Shown here: in pieces, positions 34,169-44,512 of the stretch
Numbering within the stretch: the stretch's first letter is position 1
Layout: each line of letters starts with the position of its first letter
Assembly: GCF_001022965.1 (NCBI RefSeq)
Contig: NZ_LECZ01000019.1
Coordinates: 1 to 64,000, forward strand
DNA length: 64,000 bases
From: Enterobacter genomosp. O
Lineage (GTDB): Bacteria; Pseudomonadota; Gammaproteobacteria; Enterobacterales; Enterobacteriaceae
Direction: 5' to 3'
Notes under the pieces: model-generated
The model's input: only the letters and a program-made list of their open reading frames with translations
Databases searched by the model: none
Told to the model about the DNA's origin: nothing
Program-made: the position numbers and the translations under genes

Positions 34169-34654
34169 ATGAAATACGATACCTCCGAGCTCTGTGACAT
34201 CTACCAGGAAGATGTCAACGTCGTTGAACCGCTGTTCTCCAACTTTGGTGGACGGTCGTCGTTTGGCGGTCAAATCGTCACGGTGAAATGTTTCGAGGAC
34301 AACGGGTTGCTGTACGATCTGCTCGAACAGAACGGCCGCGGCCGCGTTCTGGTGGTCGACGGCGGCGGTTCCGTGCGCCGTGCATTAATTGATGCAGAAC
34401 TGGCCGGCATTGCCGTTCAGAATGAGTGGGAAGGCCTTGTGGTATACGGTTCCGTGCGCCAGGTGGACGATCTGGAGGAACTGGATATCGGGATTCAGGC
34501 CATCGCGGCCATACCGGTAGGGGCGGCGGGTGACGGCATCGGCGAAAGCGACGTGCGCGTTAACTTCGGCGGCGTGACCTTCTTCTCCGGCGACCATCTT
34601 TATGCTGATAACACCGGGATTATTCTTTCCGAAGATCCGCTGGATATCGAGTAG
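34169..34654 (+). CDS. rraA: Regulator of ribonuclease E activity A, RraA
   Basis: Binds RNase E and the degradosome helicases and inhibits mRNA decay. It has 161 aa, as in E. coli, with the conserved opening [21 protein letters not shown] shortened here, the Gly-rich [20 protein letters not shown] near 65-84 and the end [15 protein letters not shown]. The trimeric fold is methyltransferase-like but lacks that activity. It lies behind menA with its own upstream space and a strong terminator. Confidence 0.96.
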   Translation: MKYDTSELCDIYQEDVNVVEPLFSNFGGRSSFGGQIVTVKCFEDNGLLYDLLEQNGRGRVLVVDGGGSVRRALIDAELAGIAVQNEWEGLVVYGSVRQVDDLEELDIGIQAIAAIPVGAAGDGIGESDVRVNFGGVTFFSGDHLYADNTGIILSEDPLDIE

Positions 34655-34676
34655 TAGAACAGTCAGCGTGAACCAT

Positions 34677-34711
34677 AAAAAAACCGCCAACAGCAATGTG
34701 GCGGTTTTTTT
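34677..34711 (+). terminator. Rho-independent terminator of rraA
   Basis: AAAAAACCGCCA-ACAGCAATG-TGGCGGTTTTTT, a 12-bp stem ending in a T run. Confidence 0.92.
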
Positions 34712-34712
34712 G

Positions 34713-35014
34713 TCCCTCGGGATTCGCGGTCCGTTGGGTTATCTTGCAACCTTTAACCAGGATTTTTATCTTACCCTGGTTCATCCCTCTGGTAACCCCC
34801 GTCGACCCTTTATAAATTCCTAATTTCCTCTGAAGGCCTTAACTACGCTACTGTTGCTCATTATGATGCATCGTCCCTTTCCGCCATCTCGCACATGGGC
34901 ATCGGTCCAGGGAAAGGTGTATTCACAACCGTAAAGCAACCTTTAACCGGGCTTGTGTCCACCGACTTATCACCGGTGGTGAACGGTGGAGCGGTTAGCT
35001 GCAGGGACCGCATA
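34713..35014 (+). other. Structured noncoding leader upstream of a small ORF
   Basis: No gene recognised in these 302 bp. It contains a 16-nt direct repeat GCAACCTTTAACC(A/G)GG at about 34746-34761 and 34937-34952, a hairpin AACCAGG...CCTGGTT (34755-34781), and palindromes around ACCACCGGTGA near 34970. GCGGTCC (34726-34732) is complementary to GGACCGC (35005-35011), which covers the ribosome site of the following ORF. TATAAATT near 34811 could be a -10. Function is unknown. Confidence 0.45.
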
Positions 35015-35122
35015 ATGAAACGCTATTTATGTATCGCGTTCATTGTCGCCAGCGTACTCGTGGTAAAGAGTGATGAACCGAGTGGGTTTGTTGCTTATGC
35101 TATGACAGCGCAGGACAAGTAG
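35015..35122 (+). CDS. Hypothetical 35-residue hydrophobic small protein
   Basis: Not recognised. The ORF starts MKRYLCIAFIVASVLVV, a charged N-terminus plus one hydrophobic segment (residues 4-17), and ends with a polar tail ...GFVAYAMTAQDK. AGGG lies 8 nt before the ATG and a good terminator follows the stop by 4 bp, which supports a short expressed unit. A longer in-frame start at 34895 has no ribosome site and lies in the structured leader. One membrane helix or an uncleaved signal is likely; a type I toxin is possible but I see no clear family match. In E. coli, from memory, zapB follows rraA directly. Confidence 0.45.
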   Translation: MKRYLCIAFIVASVLVVKSDEPSGFVAYAMTAQDK

Positions 35123-35126
35123 CGTT

Positions 35127-35151
35127 AAGGCCGCCTTGGGCGGCCTTTTTT
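35127..35151 (+). terminator. Rho-independent terminator after the small ORF
   Basis: AAGGCCGCC-TTG-GGCGGCCTT followed by TTTT, starting 5 nt after the stop at 35122. Confidence 0.9.
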
Positions 35152-35185
35152 ATGATTGAAATCCGTGAGTAATAACCATAAAAAA

Positions 35186-35216
35186 GCCGGGTGACGGCTT
35201 CGCCTTACCCGGCCTG
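35186..35216. repeat. REP unit downstream of zapB
   Basis: A single REP palindrome GCCGGGTGACGGCTTCGCC... ending ACCCGGCCTG, between the small ORF and zapB, which converge. Confidence 0.85.
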
Positions 35217-35236
35217 GTCAGTAATCCCTGAGGGAA

Positions 35237-35509
<273 letters not shown>

Positions 35510-35774
35510 TTAACATAAACGCGCACGACATATACCGTCGATTGTATGGAGCGCGGCGCTCTGTGTCCAGCGACACACCGCGCAGATCGCGGTTTGCAAC
35601 ACTTTTAGGTCTGGTCCTGGTGCGTTCGCGTCATATACCCCTAAATTGTTAACTCATTCGTTAATGAAATGATTCAGCTCACATTCCGGCGCTGATGCAA
35701 AAATGCGCTTTATGGCGCGAAAACGCTCATTTTATTGACGCAGACCACACATTTTGATTTCGATATTTCTCGTT

Positions 35775-35794
35775 TTTGCTCGTTAACGATAAAT
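35775..35794 (+). promoter_or_regulatory. GlpR operator upstream of glpF
   Basis: TTTGCTCGTT-AACGATAAAT fits the GlpR palindrome WATKYTCGWW-WWCGAKMATW at nearly all positions. The flanking AT-rich stretch with CGATATTTCTCG (35761-35772) may be a second weaker site. The 399-bp zapB-glpF gap also holds TCAGCTCACATT near 35668, which could be half of a CRP site. No gene is seen in this gap. Confidence 0.7.
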
Positions 35795-35875
35795 TAACAC
35801 TATGTCTACAGGACATCGTGGCTGTCACGGGCGGCCATGCTAACAATAAACATCAATCTCTTCAGGATTCCGATT

Positions 35876-36721
35876 ATGAGTCAGACATCAACCTTAAAAG
35901 GCCAGTGCATTGCCGAGTTCCTTGGTACCGGGTTGCTGATATTCTTCGGAGTGGGCTGTGTCGCTGCACTGAAAGTGGCGGGTGCCAGTTTTGGTCAGTG
36001 GGAAATCAGTATCATCTGGGGTCTGGGCGTGGCGATGGCCATCTACCTGACTGCAGGGGTTTCCGGTGCACATCTTAACCCGGCGGTAACTATCGCACTT
36101 TGGCTGTTCGCGTGCTTCGACGGACGCAAAGTTGTTCCTTTCATTATTTCTCAGTTTGCCGGCGCGTTTTGCGCAGCGGCGTTAGTTTACGGGCTTTATT
36201 ACAATCTTTTCATCGACTTCGAACAGACGCATCATATGGTGCGCGGCAGCGTCGAAAGTCTGGATCTGGCAGGTATCTTCTCAACCTATCCAAACCCGCA
36301 TATCAATTTTGTGCAGGCGTTCGCAGTTGAAATGGTGATTACCGCTATTCTGATGGGCGTCATTATGGCGCTGGGCGATGATGGCAACGGCATTCCGCGT
36401 GGCCCGCTGGCGCCATTGCTGATTGGTCTGCTGATCGCCGTCATTGGTGCGTCCATGGGCCCATTAACCGGGTTTGCGATGAACCCGGCGCGTGACCTGG
36501 GTCCAAAAACCTTCGCCTTCTTTGCAGGGTGGGGCGACGTGGCCTTCACCGGTGGCAAAGATATTCCTTACTTCCTGGTACCGCTGTTCGGACCAATCGT
36601 AGGGGCGGCACTGGGTGCATTTGGCTATCGCAAATTAATTGGTCGCCACTTACCGTGCGACACCTGTGTGGAAGAGGAGAAGGAAACGACTTCTACCGCA
36701 CAACAAAAAGCTTCGCTGTAA
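35876..36721 (+). CDS. glpF: Glycerol facilitator GlpF
   Basis: Aquaglyceroporin of the inner membrane. It has 281 residues like E. coli GlpF. Both pore motifs are present: NPA at 68-70 (GAHLNPAVTIALW) and NPA near 203 (GFAMNPARDLGPK), with six membrane spans. The start MSQTSTLKGQ (35876) is chosen over an upstream in-frame ATG because the family begins there. First gene of glpFKX; 21 bp before glpK. Confidence 0.97.
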   Translation: MSQTSTLKGQCIAEFLGTGLLIFFGVGCVAALKVAGASFGQWEISIIWGLGVAMAIYLTAGVSGAHLNPAVTIALWLFACFDGRKVVPFIISQFAGAFCAAALVYGLYYNLFIDFEQTHHMVRGSVESLDLAGIFSTYPNPHINFVQAFAVEMVITAILMGVIMALGDDGNGIPRGPLAPLLIGLLIAVIGASMGPLTGFAMNPARDLGPKTFAFFAGWGDVAFTGGKDIPYFLVPLFGPIVGAALGAFGYRKLIGRHLPCDTCVEEEKETTSTAQQKASL

Positions 36722-38251
<1,530 letters not shown>

Positions 38252-38260
38252 TCATATATT

Positions 38261-38327
38261 CCCTCTCCCCTGGGGAGAGGGTCAGGGTGAGGGGCCCGCA
38301 CCGCACCGGGCCCCTCGCCCCTCCCCA
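38261..38327. repeat. CCCTCTCCC/GGGGAGAGGG palindromic repeat, copy 4, extended
   Basis: CCCTCTCCCC-TGGGGAGAGGG followed by TCAGGGTGAGGGGCCC and, in inverse order, GGGCCCCTCGCCCCTCCCC, giving a larger imperfect palindrome. It lies within the glpK-glpX gap and so inside the operon. Confidence 0.8.
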
Positions 38328-38374
38328 CTCTGTGATAAACTTCGTGCAATTCCTTTTGATTGCACGAGTACCTC

Positions 38375-39385
38375 ATGAAACGTGAACTTGCTATCGAGTT
38401 TTCCCGCGTCACCGAAGCAGCTGCCCTTGCAGGGTATAAATGGCTGGGTCGTGGTGACAAAAATACCGCAGACGGCGCCGCCGTCCATGCCATGCGCATT
38501 GTGCTTAACCAGGTCAACATCGACGGCACTATCGTGATCGGCGAAGGCGAGATCGACGAAGCACCGATGCTCTATATCGGTGAAAAAGTCGGTACTGGCA
38601 ACGGCGATGCTGTGGATATTGCCGTCGACCCGATCGAAGGCACCCGAATGACGGCGATGGGTCAGGCCAATGCGTTAGCGGTGCTGGCGGTAGGCGATAA
38701 AGGCTGCTTCCTCAACGCGCCGGATATGTATATGGAAAAGCTGATTGTCGGTCCTGGCGCGAAGGGCGCAATCGACCTCAGCCTGCCGCTGGAAGAGAAC
38801 CTGCGCAATATCGCCAAAGCCCTGGGCAAACCCCTTAGCGAACTTACCGTGACTATTCTGGCCAAACCGCGCCACGACGCCACCATCGCGCAGATGCAAA
38901 AGCTCGGCGTGCGGGTGTTTGCCATTCCGGATGGTGACGTTGCCGCCTCCATTTTGACCTGCATGCCTGACAGCGAAGTGGATGTGCTGTACGGCATCGG
39001 CGGTGCGCCGGAAGGCGTGGTATCAGCAGCCGTGATCCGCGCGCTGGATGGCGATATGCAGGCGCGTCTGCTGCCCCGCCATGAGGTGAAAGGCGACAGC
39101 GAAGAGAACCGCCGCATCGGGGAAAATGAGCTGGCACGCTGCGAAGCGATGGGTATTGAGGCCAATAAAGTTCTCGCGCTGGACGAGATGGCCCGTAGCG
39201 ATAACGTCGTCTTCTCGGCGACCGGAATCACCAAAGGCGATCTGCTGGACGGCATCAGCCGTAAGGGCAATATGGCCACCACTGAAACGCTGCTGATCCG
39301 CGGCAAATCGCGCACTATTCGCCGCATTCAGTCTATCCACTATCTCGACCGTAAAGACCCGGACGTGCAGACGCACATTCTGTAA
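38375..39385 (+). CDS. glpX: Fructose-1,6-bisphosphatase class II GlpX
   Basis: Manganese-dependent fructose-1,6-bisphosphatase of gluconeogenesis from glycerol. It has 336 aa, as in E. coli. Metal and phosphate motifs: GEGEIDEAPML near 57-67, DPIEGTRMTAMG near 85-96 and GIGGAPEGVVSAA near 207-219. The start MKRELAIEFSRV (38375) is chosen over an ATG 15 nt upstream. Distal gene of glpFKX, 123 bp after glpK with a palindromic repeat in the gap. Confidence 0.97.
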   Translation: MKRELAIEFSRVTEAAALAGYKWLGRGDKNTADGAAVHAMRIVLNQVNIDGTIVIGEGEIDEAPMLYIGEKVGTGNGDAVDIAVDPIEGTRMTAMGQANALAVLAVGDKGCFLNAPDMYMEKLIVGPGAKGAIDLSLPLEENLRNIAKALGKPLSELTVTILAKPRHDATIAQMQKLGVRVFAIPDGDVAASILTCMPDSEVDVLYGIGGAPEGVVSAAVIRALDGDMQARLLPRHEVKGDSEENRRIGENELARCEAMGIEANKVLALDEMARSDNVVFSATGITKGDLLDGISRKGNMATTETLLIRGKSRTIRRIQSIHYLDRKDPDVQTHIL

Positions 39386-39481
39386 AACCGTTTGATCGAT
39401 AGAGCTTTCCGGCCCTGACGGGCTGGAAATTGTCACCACAAGTACGGAAGATAGAACAGAGAAACAGCACAGGAGAAGATC

Positions 39482-40228
39482 ATGGCGGACTGGGTAACAG
39501 GTAAAGTCACAAAGATACAGTTCTGGACCGATGCGCTATTTAGTCTCACCGTACATGCTCCCGTCCACCCGTTTAAAGCCGGGCAATTTGCGAAGCTGGG
39601 GCTGGACGTCGACGGCGAGCGCGTGCAGCGCGCCTACTCTTACGTTAACGCACCTGATAACCCGGACCTCGAGTTCTATCTGGTCACCGTTCCGGACGGC
39701 AAACTCAGCCCGCGCCTTGCCGCGCTTAAGCCCGGCGACGATGTGCAAATAGTTAGTGAAGCGGCAGGCTTCTTTGTGCTCGAAGAGATCCCAGATTGTG
39801 ACACGCTCTGGATGCTGGCAACCGGTACGGCCATCGGCCCTTATCTCTCTATTTTGCAGTACGGCAAAGACCTGGAGCGCTTTAAAAACATCGTGCTGGT
39901 TCACGCTGCGCGCTACGCCGCAGACCTGAGCTACCTGCCGCAGATGCAGGCGCTTGAACAGCAGTACGGCGGAAAGTTAAAGATTCAGACGGTGGTCAGC
40001 CGTGAAACCGTAGCAGGAACGCTTACCGGTCGCGTGCCGGCGCTTATTGAGAGCGGTGCTCTGGAAGAGGCTGTTGGATTGCCGTTAAACGCTGAAACCA
40101 GCCACGTCATGCTGTGTGGCAACCCGCAGATGGTGCGGGACACGCAGCAGCTTCTGAAGGATACCCGGCAGATGACGAAACATCTTCGCCGCCGGCCGGG
40201 CCATATGACCGCCGAACACTACTGGTGA
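39482..40228 (+). CDS. fpr: Ferredoxin/flavodoxin-NADP+ reductase Fpr
   Basis: FAD enzyme that reduces flavodoxin and ferredoxin with NADPH, supporting MetH, PFL activase and redox defence. It has 248 residues, as in E. coli. RAYSYVNAPDN near 50-60 is the FAD site, ATGTAIGPYLSIL near 114-126 the NADP site, and the C-terminus ends HMTAEHYW with the terminal aromatic residue stacking on the flavin. AGGAG precedes the ATG at 8 nt. It ends directly against yiiR on the other strand. Confidence 0.97.
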   Translation: MADWVTGKVTKIQFWTDALFSLTVHAPVHPFKAGQFAKLGLDVDGERVQRAYSYVNAPDNPDLEFYLVTVPDGKLSPRLAALKPGDDVQIVSEAAGFFVLEEIPDCDTLWMLATGTAIGPYLSILQYGKDLERFKNIVLVHAARYAADLSYLPQMQALEQQYGGKLKIQTVVSRETVAGTLTGRVPALIESGALEEAVGLPLNAETSHVMLCGNPQMVRDTQQLLKDTRQMTKHLRRRPGHMTAEHYW

Positions 40229-40648
40229 TCAGCGGTACTTCACCTCTACGGTATCTTTACCGTATTTGTTTTCGCTCTGGGTGCCGATAAACGCGCCCAG
40301 ATCGACAATCATCATCACGAAGATGACCGACGGCAGCAGCCTGCCCACGACCCACGGCAGGATGGACGGAAGCATTGCCCAGTTTCCTGCCACCAGCATC
40401 CACGCCAGAATAATCAGAAATGCCCACGCGCCGGAACGACCGCGATCGTGCAGACGTTTCACCACGACGGCGGCCGTTGGCCATAGCAGGCAGACCAGCG
40501 CGAAGGCCGCCGTTTGCGTGCTCAGCCAGGCATTGTAAGCAACGAAAAACAGAAGCAGCATGGCGACAACCCACGTCACCATCCAGATCCAGAAATCACG
40601 GCGTCCAATACGCCCTTTGAATGAAAACAGCCACTGCTGTATGGTCAT
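40229..40648 (-). CDS. yiiR: DUF805 inner-membrane protein YiiR
   Basis: Function unknown. The 139-aa protein has the DUF805 hallmarks: FKGRIGRRDFWIW near the N-terminus, VKRLHDRGRSGAWAFLI in the middle and GTQSENKYGKD at the C-terminus. Three to four membrane spans. The start MTIQQWLFSF (40648) is chosen as the family start. Its stop abuts the fpr stop with no gap. Divergent from yiiQ. Confidence 0.92.
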   Translation of the reverse strand: MTIQQWLFSFKGRIGRRDFWIWMVTWVVAMLLLFFVAYNAWLSTQTAAFALVCLLWPTAAVVVKRLHDRGRSGAWAFLIILAWMLVAGNWAMLPSILPWVVGRLLPSVIFVMMIVDLGAFIGTQSENKYGKDTVEVKYR

Positions 40649-40760
40649 GTAAGGTTCCTTATTATCGTATAGCGCGCATTTTACCCTGGAGTTGTGACCT
40701 TTTGACAAGCCGACCAGATATCGTTTTAATCATGAGCACTTACGGCCAGGGGCAATGTTG

Positions 40761-41357
40761 ATGAAAAGTTCGGCACGTTCTCTTTTCCTGTGTTTAGCGC
40801 TGCTTAGCGCGGGTGTTCCCCTGCACGCCGCCGAAACCACTGCCCCGACCACCGCGCCGTATCTGCTGGCGGGCGCGCCGTCGTTCGATCAGTCCATTAG
40901 CCAGTTTCGTGAAACCTTCAATCAGGTTAATCCAACGCTGCCGCTGGATGAATTTCGCGCCATTGATGGCTCCCGCGATACCCCTACCCTGACCCGTGCG
41001 GCAAGCAAGATTAACGAGAATTTGTATGCCTCCACGGCGCTGGAGCGCGGTACGTTAAAAATCAAAAGCATGCAAATCACCTGGCTGCCGATTCAAGGCC
41101 CGGAGCAGAAAGCCGCTAAGGCGAAGGCGATGGAGTACATGAGCGCAGTATTGCAGGCTTTTACCCCTGCGCTGACGAAAAAACAAAGCCAGCAGAAGCT
41201 GCAAAAGCTCCTTACCGCCGGTAAAAATAAGCGTTACTACGCCGATACCGAAGGCGCGATCCGCTATGTTGTGGCGGACAACGGCGAAAAAGGACTGACC
41301 TTCGCTGTTGAACCGATTAAGCTGGCACTATCTGACACCCTTGGCGGGGCGAATTAA
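40761..41357 (+). CDS. yiiQ: DUF1454 periplasmic protein YiiQ
   Basis: Function unknown. A 198-aa protein with a signal peptide (MKSSARSLFLCLALLSAG... ending near HAAE, about residue 25) and the conserved body APYLLAGAPSFDQSISQFRE, NPTLPLDEFRAIDG, and NENLYASTALERGTLKIKS. Two ATGs lie 6 nt apart; the second is preferred because AGGGG is 8 nt before it and only 2 nt before the first. In E. coli it also precedes tpiA. Confidence 0.9.
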   Translation: MKSSARSLFLCLALLSAGVPLHAAETTAPTTAPYLLAGAPSFDQSISQFRETFNQVNPTLPLDEFRAIDGSRDTPTLTRAASKINENLYASTALERGTLKIKSMQITWLPIQGPEQKAAKAKAMEYMSAVLQAFTPALTKKQSQQKLQKLLTAGKNKRYYADTEGAIRYVVADNGEKGLTFAVEPIKLALSDTLGGAN

Positions 41358-41468
41358 TGACAAAAAGCAAAGCCTTTCGAGGGAAAATCTCTATACTGAT
41401 TCACAGACCATGCTGCCCGTCAGGGTGGCCATATTCCTTAATTCGCTTATTTAGCGTGGAGAATTGAA

Positions 41469-42236
41469 ATGCGACATCCTTTAGTGATGGGTAACTGGAA
41501 ACTGAACGGCAGCCGCCACATGGTAAACGAACTGGTTGCGAACCTGCGTAAAGAGCTGGCTGGCGTGACCGGCTGCGCGGTTGCTATCGCTCCGCCGGAT
41601 ATGTACCTGGATCTGGCTAAACGCGCCGCTGACGGCAGCCACATCATTCTGGGCGCGCAGAACGTTGACGTTAACCTGTCTGGCGCGTTCACCGGTGAAA
41701 CCTCCGCTGAAATGCTGAAAGATATCGGCGCGAAATACATCATCATCGGCCACTCCGAGCGTCGCACCTACCACAAAGAATCCGACGAGTTTATCGCGAA
41801 GAAATTCGCCGTGCTGAAAGAGCAGGGTCTGATCCCGGTTCTGTGCATCGGTGAAACCGAAGCAGAAAACGAAGCAGGCAAAACCGAAGAAGTGTGCGCA
41901 CGTCAGATCGACGCAGTGCTGAAAACCCAGGGCGCGGCAGCGTTCGAAGGCGCGGTTATCGCATACGAGCCAGTCTGGGCGATCGGTACCGGCAAATCTG
42001 CAACCCCTGCACAGGCGCAGGCGGTTCACAAATTCATCCGCGATCACATTGCTAAAGCAGACGCGAAAGTGGCTGAGCAGGTCATCATCCAGTACGGCGG
42101 TTCCGTTAACGCCTCCAACGCTGCTGAGCTGTTCACCCAGCCAGACATCGATGGCGCGCTGGTTGGCGGTGCATCCCTGAAAGCTGACGCTTTCGCGGTG
42201 ATCGTTAAAGCAGCAGAAGCGGCTAAGCAGGCGTAA
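41469..42236 (+). CDS. tpiA: Triosephosphate isomerase TpiA
   Basis: Interconverts dihydroxyacetone phosphate and glyceraldehyde 3-phosphate. It has 255 aa, as in E. coli. Catalytic residues: Lys11 in GNWKLNG, His95 in IGHSERR and Glu167 in [14 protein letters not shown]. Phosphate-binding [11 protein letters not shown] and [10 protein letters not shown] are intact. Monocistronic, with codon use typical of highly expressed genes. Confidence 0.98.
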   Translation: MRHPLVMGNWKLNGSRHMVNELVANLRKELAGVTGCAVAIAPPDMYLDLAKRAADGSHIILGAQNVDVNLSGAFTGETSAEMLKDIGAKYIIIGHSERRTYHKESDEFIAKKFAVLKEQGLIPVLCIGETEAENEAGKTEEVCARQIDAVLKTQGAAAFEGAVIAYEPVWAIGTGKSATPAQAQAVHKFIRDHIAKADAKVAEQVIIQYGGSVNASNAAELFTQPDIDGALVGGASLKADAFAVIVKAAEAAKQA

Positions 42237-42245
42237 TGCTGTTGT

Positions 42246-42276
42246 GGCGGGTGGCGCTTGCGCTTACCCGCCCTAC
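42246..42276. repeat. REP unit after tpiA
   Basis: GGCGGGTGGCGCTTGCGC... ending ACCCGCCCTAC, a single palindrome in the convergent gap of tpiA and the transporter gene. Confidence 0.85.
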
Positions 42277-42283
42277 AAAATCG

Positions 42284-43588
42284 CTACAAACGACCTAAAA
42301 CGCTAAACCACAAATAATCCAGCGGCAGCAGCACCAGATACGTTGCAATCGCCAGCGCCAGACAGAGTACCATCCCCGCCTTTGCAGGCACCTTCCCTAA
42401 GCCCATCGCTACGACAATCGGTGACGCCTGATACGGCAGCAGCGGCGTGGAATAGCCCAGCACCTGAATCATGATCACCGACAGCAACGGGAAGCCGGTC
42501 GCATCCGAAAAACTCTGTGCCAGAGTGGTATACAGCGCCGGAACGCCGTTGGCGGTCATAATGAAGTTGAGCGCTGTGGTTATACCGGTAAGCGCCAGGA
42601 AACTGGTGAACGGTCTGCCTGCATCCAGCGGCATAATGCGGAGCAACGCCTCACCCACCGCCGCTCCGATACCGGTTTGCGTCACAACAGTCGCCAGCCC
42701 AAGAATACCTGCAACATAGATACAGGTACGCATATTTACCCCCGCAGAAAACTCCTCTCCGGTAATGAACCCAATGCGCGGCAGCATAACGATGACCGAT
42801 GCCGCCAGCCCCGTCCACGCGGGCCCTATGCCGTGCCAGCTCTCCGTCACCCACATCCCCAGCACGACCGCCAGCAGCCAGGCAAGACGCTTTTCATCCC
42901 GCCCCATGGGTTCAGACGGTGCCAGATCCTTCGGCGGTTTCGGGCTACCGGGAAAAAGCCAGCAGATCAGGCCGATCAGGATCAGGCCTTTAAGAATACC
43001 GAGTACAGGCGTGTGCAGCAGCAGATACGGGACATAGTTCAGATGAATGCCGTACGAGCCTTCTGCCGCACCGCTCATCACCAGGTTAGGTACGTTAGCA
43101 GGCAGGATGGTGGCAGAAAGCTGGAAGGTGCCAAACCCAACGGCCAGCGCAAGTCCGAACCAGGCGCGGGAGCCGTCGGCGATACCGGCGCGTTTTGCCA
43201 TCGCCGCAACAATCGGCATCAGCAGCGCAATACGTCCCATATTCGACGGCATCACAAACGCCAGGGCGTAGCTCAGCAGCACCACGCTCGCCACCATCAA
43301 TATCCAGGAGTCGGTGAGCTTTGCGGACAACGCCCGGGCGGCCCTGTCCGCCAGTCCGGTTTTACGTATCGCCACGCCGAGCACAAAGCCGCTGAAGACC
43401 AGCCAGAAGGCCGACGAGGCAAAACCGCCGAAGACCGTCTCCGGCGGGGCAATTTTCGCGGTCATCGCCGCCGTGAAGAACAGCAGCGCGGTGATAAATT
43501 CCGGCAATAGCGACGTCGCCCACAGCACGATGGTGACGCCAACGATCAGTGAGGGCAGCAGCAGAGGATACGTTAACCAGAGCGACAT
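42284..43588 (-). CDS. SLC13/DASS-type anion symporter family permease
   Basis: Membrane transporter with about eleven hydrophobic segments in 434 residues, most like the divalent anion:Na+ symporter family (sulfate, di- or tricarboxylates). The helix-break region MPSNMGRIALLMPIV (113-127) resembles the first SN(T) motif, and NFIMTANGVPALYTTLAQSF the second. Substrate cannot be read from the sequence. Start ATG 43588 behind AGGAG at 6 nt. It follows cdh by 73 bp on the same strand without an obvious terminator, so the two may be cotranscribed. I do not know it at this place in K-12. Confidence 0.75.
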   Translation of the reverse strand: MSLWLTYPLLLPSLIVGVTIVLWATSLLPEFITALLFFTAAMTAKIAPPETVFGGFASSAFWLVFSGFVLGVAIRKTGLADRAARALSAKLTDSWILMVASVVLLSYALAFVMPSNMGRIALLMPIVAAMAKRAGIADGSRAWFGLALAVGFGTFQLSATILPANVPNLVMSGAAEGSYGIHLNYVPYLLLHTPVLGILKGLILIGLICWLFPGSPKPPKDLAPSEPMGRDEKRLAWLLAVVLGMWVTESWHGIGPAWTGLAASVIVMLPRIGFITGEEFSAGVNMRTCIYVAGILGLATVVTQTGIGAAVGEALLRIMPLDAGRPFTSFLALTGITTALNFIMTANGVPALYTTLAQSFSDATGFPLLSVIMIQVLGYSTPLLPYQASPIVVAMGLGKVPAKAGMVLCLALAIATYLVLLPLDYLWFSVLGRL

Positions 43589-43661
43589 ACCTGTCTCCTG
43601 TAGAATTTTTCAGCAAGTCTACGGCGACAGGCAGGACGAGTAAACGCTATTTATAGTGGGG

Positions 43662-44405
43662 TCACTTCAGGATATCGCATTGATGATCCTGTAATTCCTC
43701 AGCCGACGCGCGGTTCAGCATCAGCAGGTTGCGCTCGGTCGCCAACAACACAAACGAGCCGTCCGACTGCTGCGCCATCGCCAGCGCGAAACGCCCCATG
43801 TGGTCGCGCGCTTCCGGCAGCTCTTCTGCCAGCATCATAAACGGGCTGCGCTGGACCAGTTCATTCTCCGTCACCCGACGAGCAAGATACTCATGTCCTT
43901 CCAGCCCGCCCGGGAACGGTAGCCACTGGGTGGTGATTTCTCCCTGAGCCGCATTGAGCTTCTCGCGCACGTCCGGGCGCAGGCAGGAGATATGAATATG
44001 AAAATGGTTTTGCGTACGGCCCGTCGGGGAGTTGATCGTCAGCGAAATGGCGCTGTCAGGGACCTCGGAGCCACGCTTCAACGTCATAAAGCTTCGCGAC
44101 TGCCAGGCCAGCCAGAAATAGTTCGGCGTATGTGATTCGGTCAACAGCGGGCTTTCGGTGCCGTTGATGCGGTAGGTTGGCATCAGCAGATACTGCAGCG
44201 GCCCGTTGCGGTCTTTAAACACCACGTAGCCTGCATCCGTTTTCACCTGCGCACACGGCGCCGGGTTACGGTTCTGGATTTGATTCGGCACACACTGGTC
44301 GAGAACGATATGGCGCAACGCATTCGGATTACCCGCCTTCATCCAGTACGCGCCGCCAGCGGCAAGGGCGATGACAATCAGGATCAATACGATAATTTTT
44401 TTCAC
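43662..44405 (-). CDS. cdh: CDP-diacylglycerol pyrophosphatase Cdh
   Basis: Hydrolyses CDP-diacylglycerol to phosphatidate and CMP; membrane-bound. I use the GTG at 44405 ([19 protein letters not shown] 7 nt upstream), giving 247 aa, near the E. coli 251. Upstream frame sequence is not conserved. A single N-terminal membrane helix (3-22) is followed by a HIT-like domain with the [10 protein letters not shown] motif. It lies after sbp with a terminator between. Confidence 0.93.
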   Translation of the reverse strand: MKKIIVLILIVIALAAGGAYWMKAGNPNALRHIVLDQCVPNQIQNRNPAPCAQVKTDAGYVVFKDRNGPLQYLLMPTYRINGTESPLLTESHTPNYFWLAWQSRSFMTLKRGSEVPDSAISLTINSPTGRTQNHFHIHISCLRPDVREKLNAAQGEITTQWLPFPGGLEGHEYLARRVTENELVQRSPFMMLAEELPEARDHMGRFALAMAQQSDGSFVLLATERNLLMLNRASAEELQDHQCDILK

Positions 44406-44460
44406 AACGCGTTCCCTGTTTTCAATAGAGGCAAAAGAGTAACGCAAAATGATGACCAAA

Positions 44461-44492
44461 TAAAAAACCCGGCGGATTTCTCACGCCGGGTT
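44461..44492 (-). terminator. Rho-independent terminator of sbp
   Basis: Stem AACCCGGCG...CGCCGGGTT (44466-44492) with a run of A on the plus strand, that is T after the hairpin on the minus strand; 20 bp past the sbp stop. Confidence 0.88.
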
Positions 44493-44512
44493 ACCGTGTC
44501 ATTGGCTAATGG

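Noticed and set aside
34895..35014. 40-codon N-terminal extension of the small ORF
   Set aside because: No ribosome site before the ATG at 34895, and the segment is dominated by inverted repeats; the ATG at 35015 has AGGG at proper distance.
35015..35122. Assignment of the small protein to the Hok/Gef toxin family
   Set aside because: The C-terminal AYAM/AQDK only faintly recalls Hok ends; the conserved core cysteine-glutamate region is missing.
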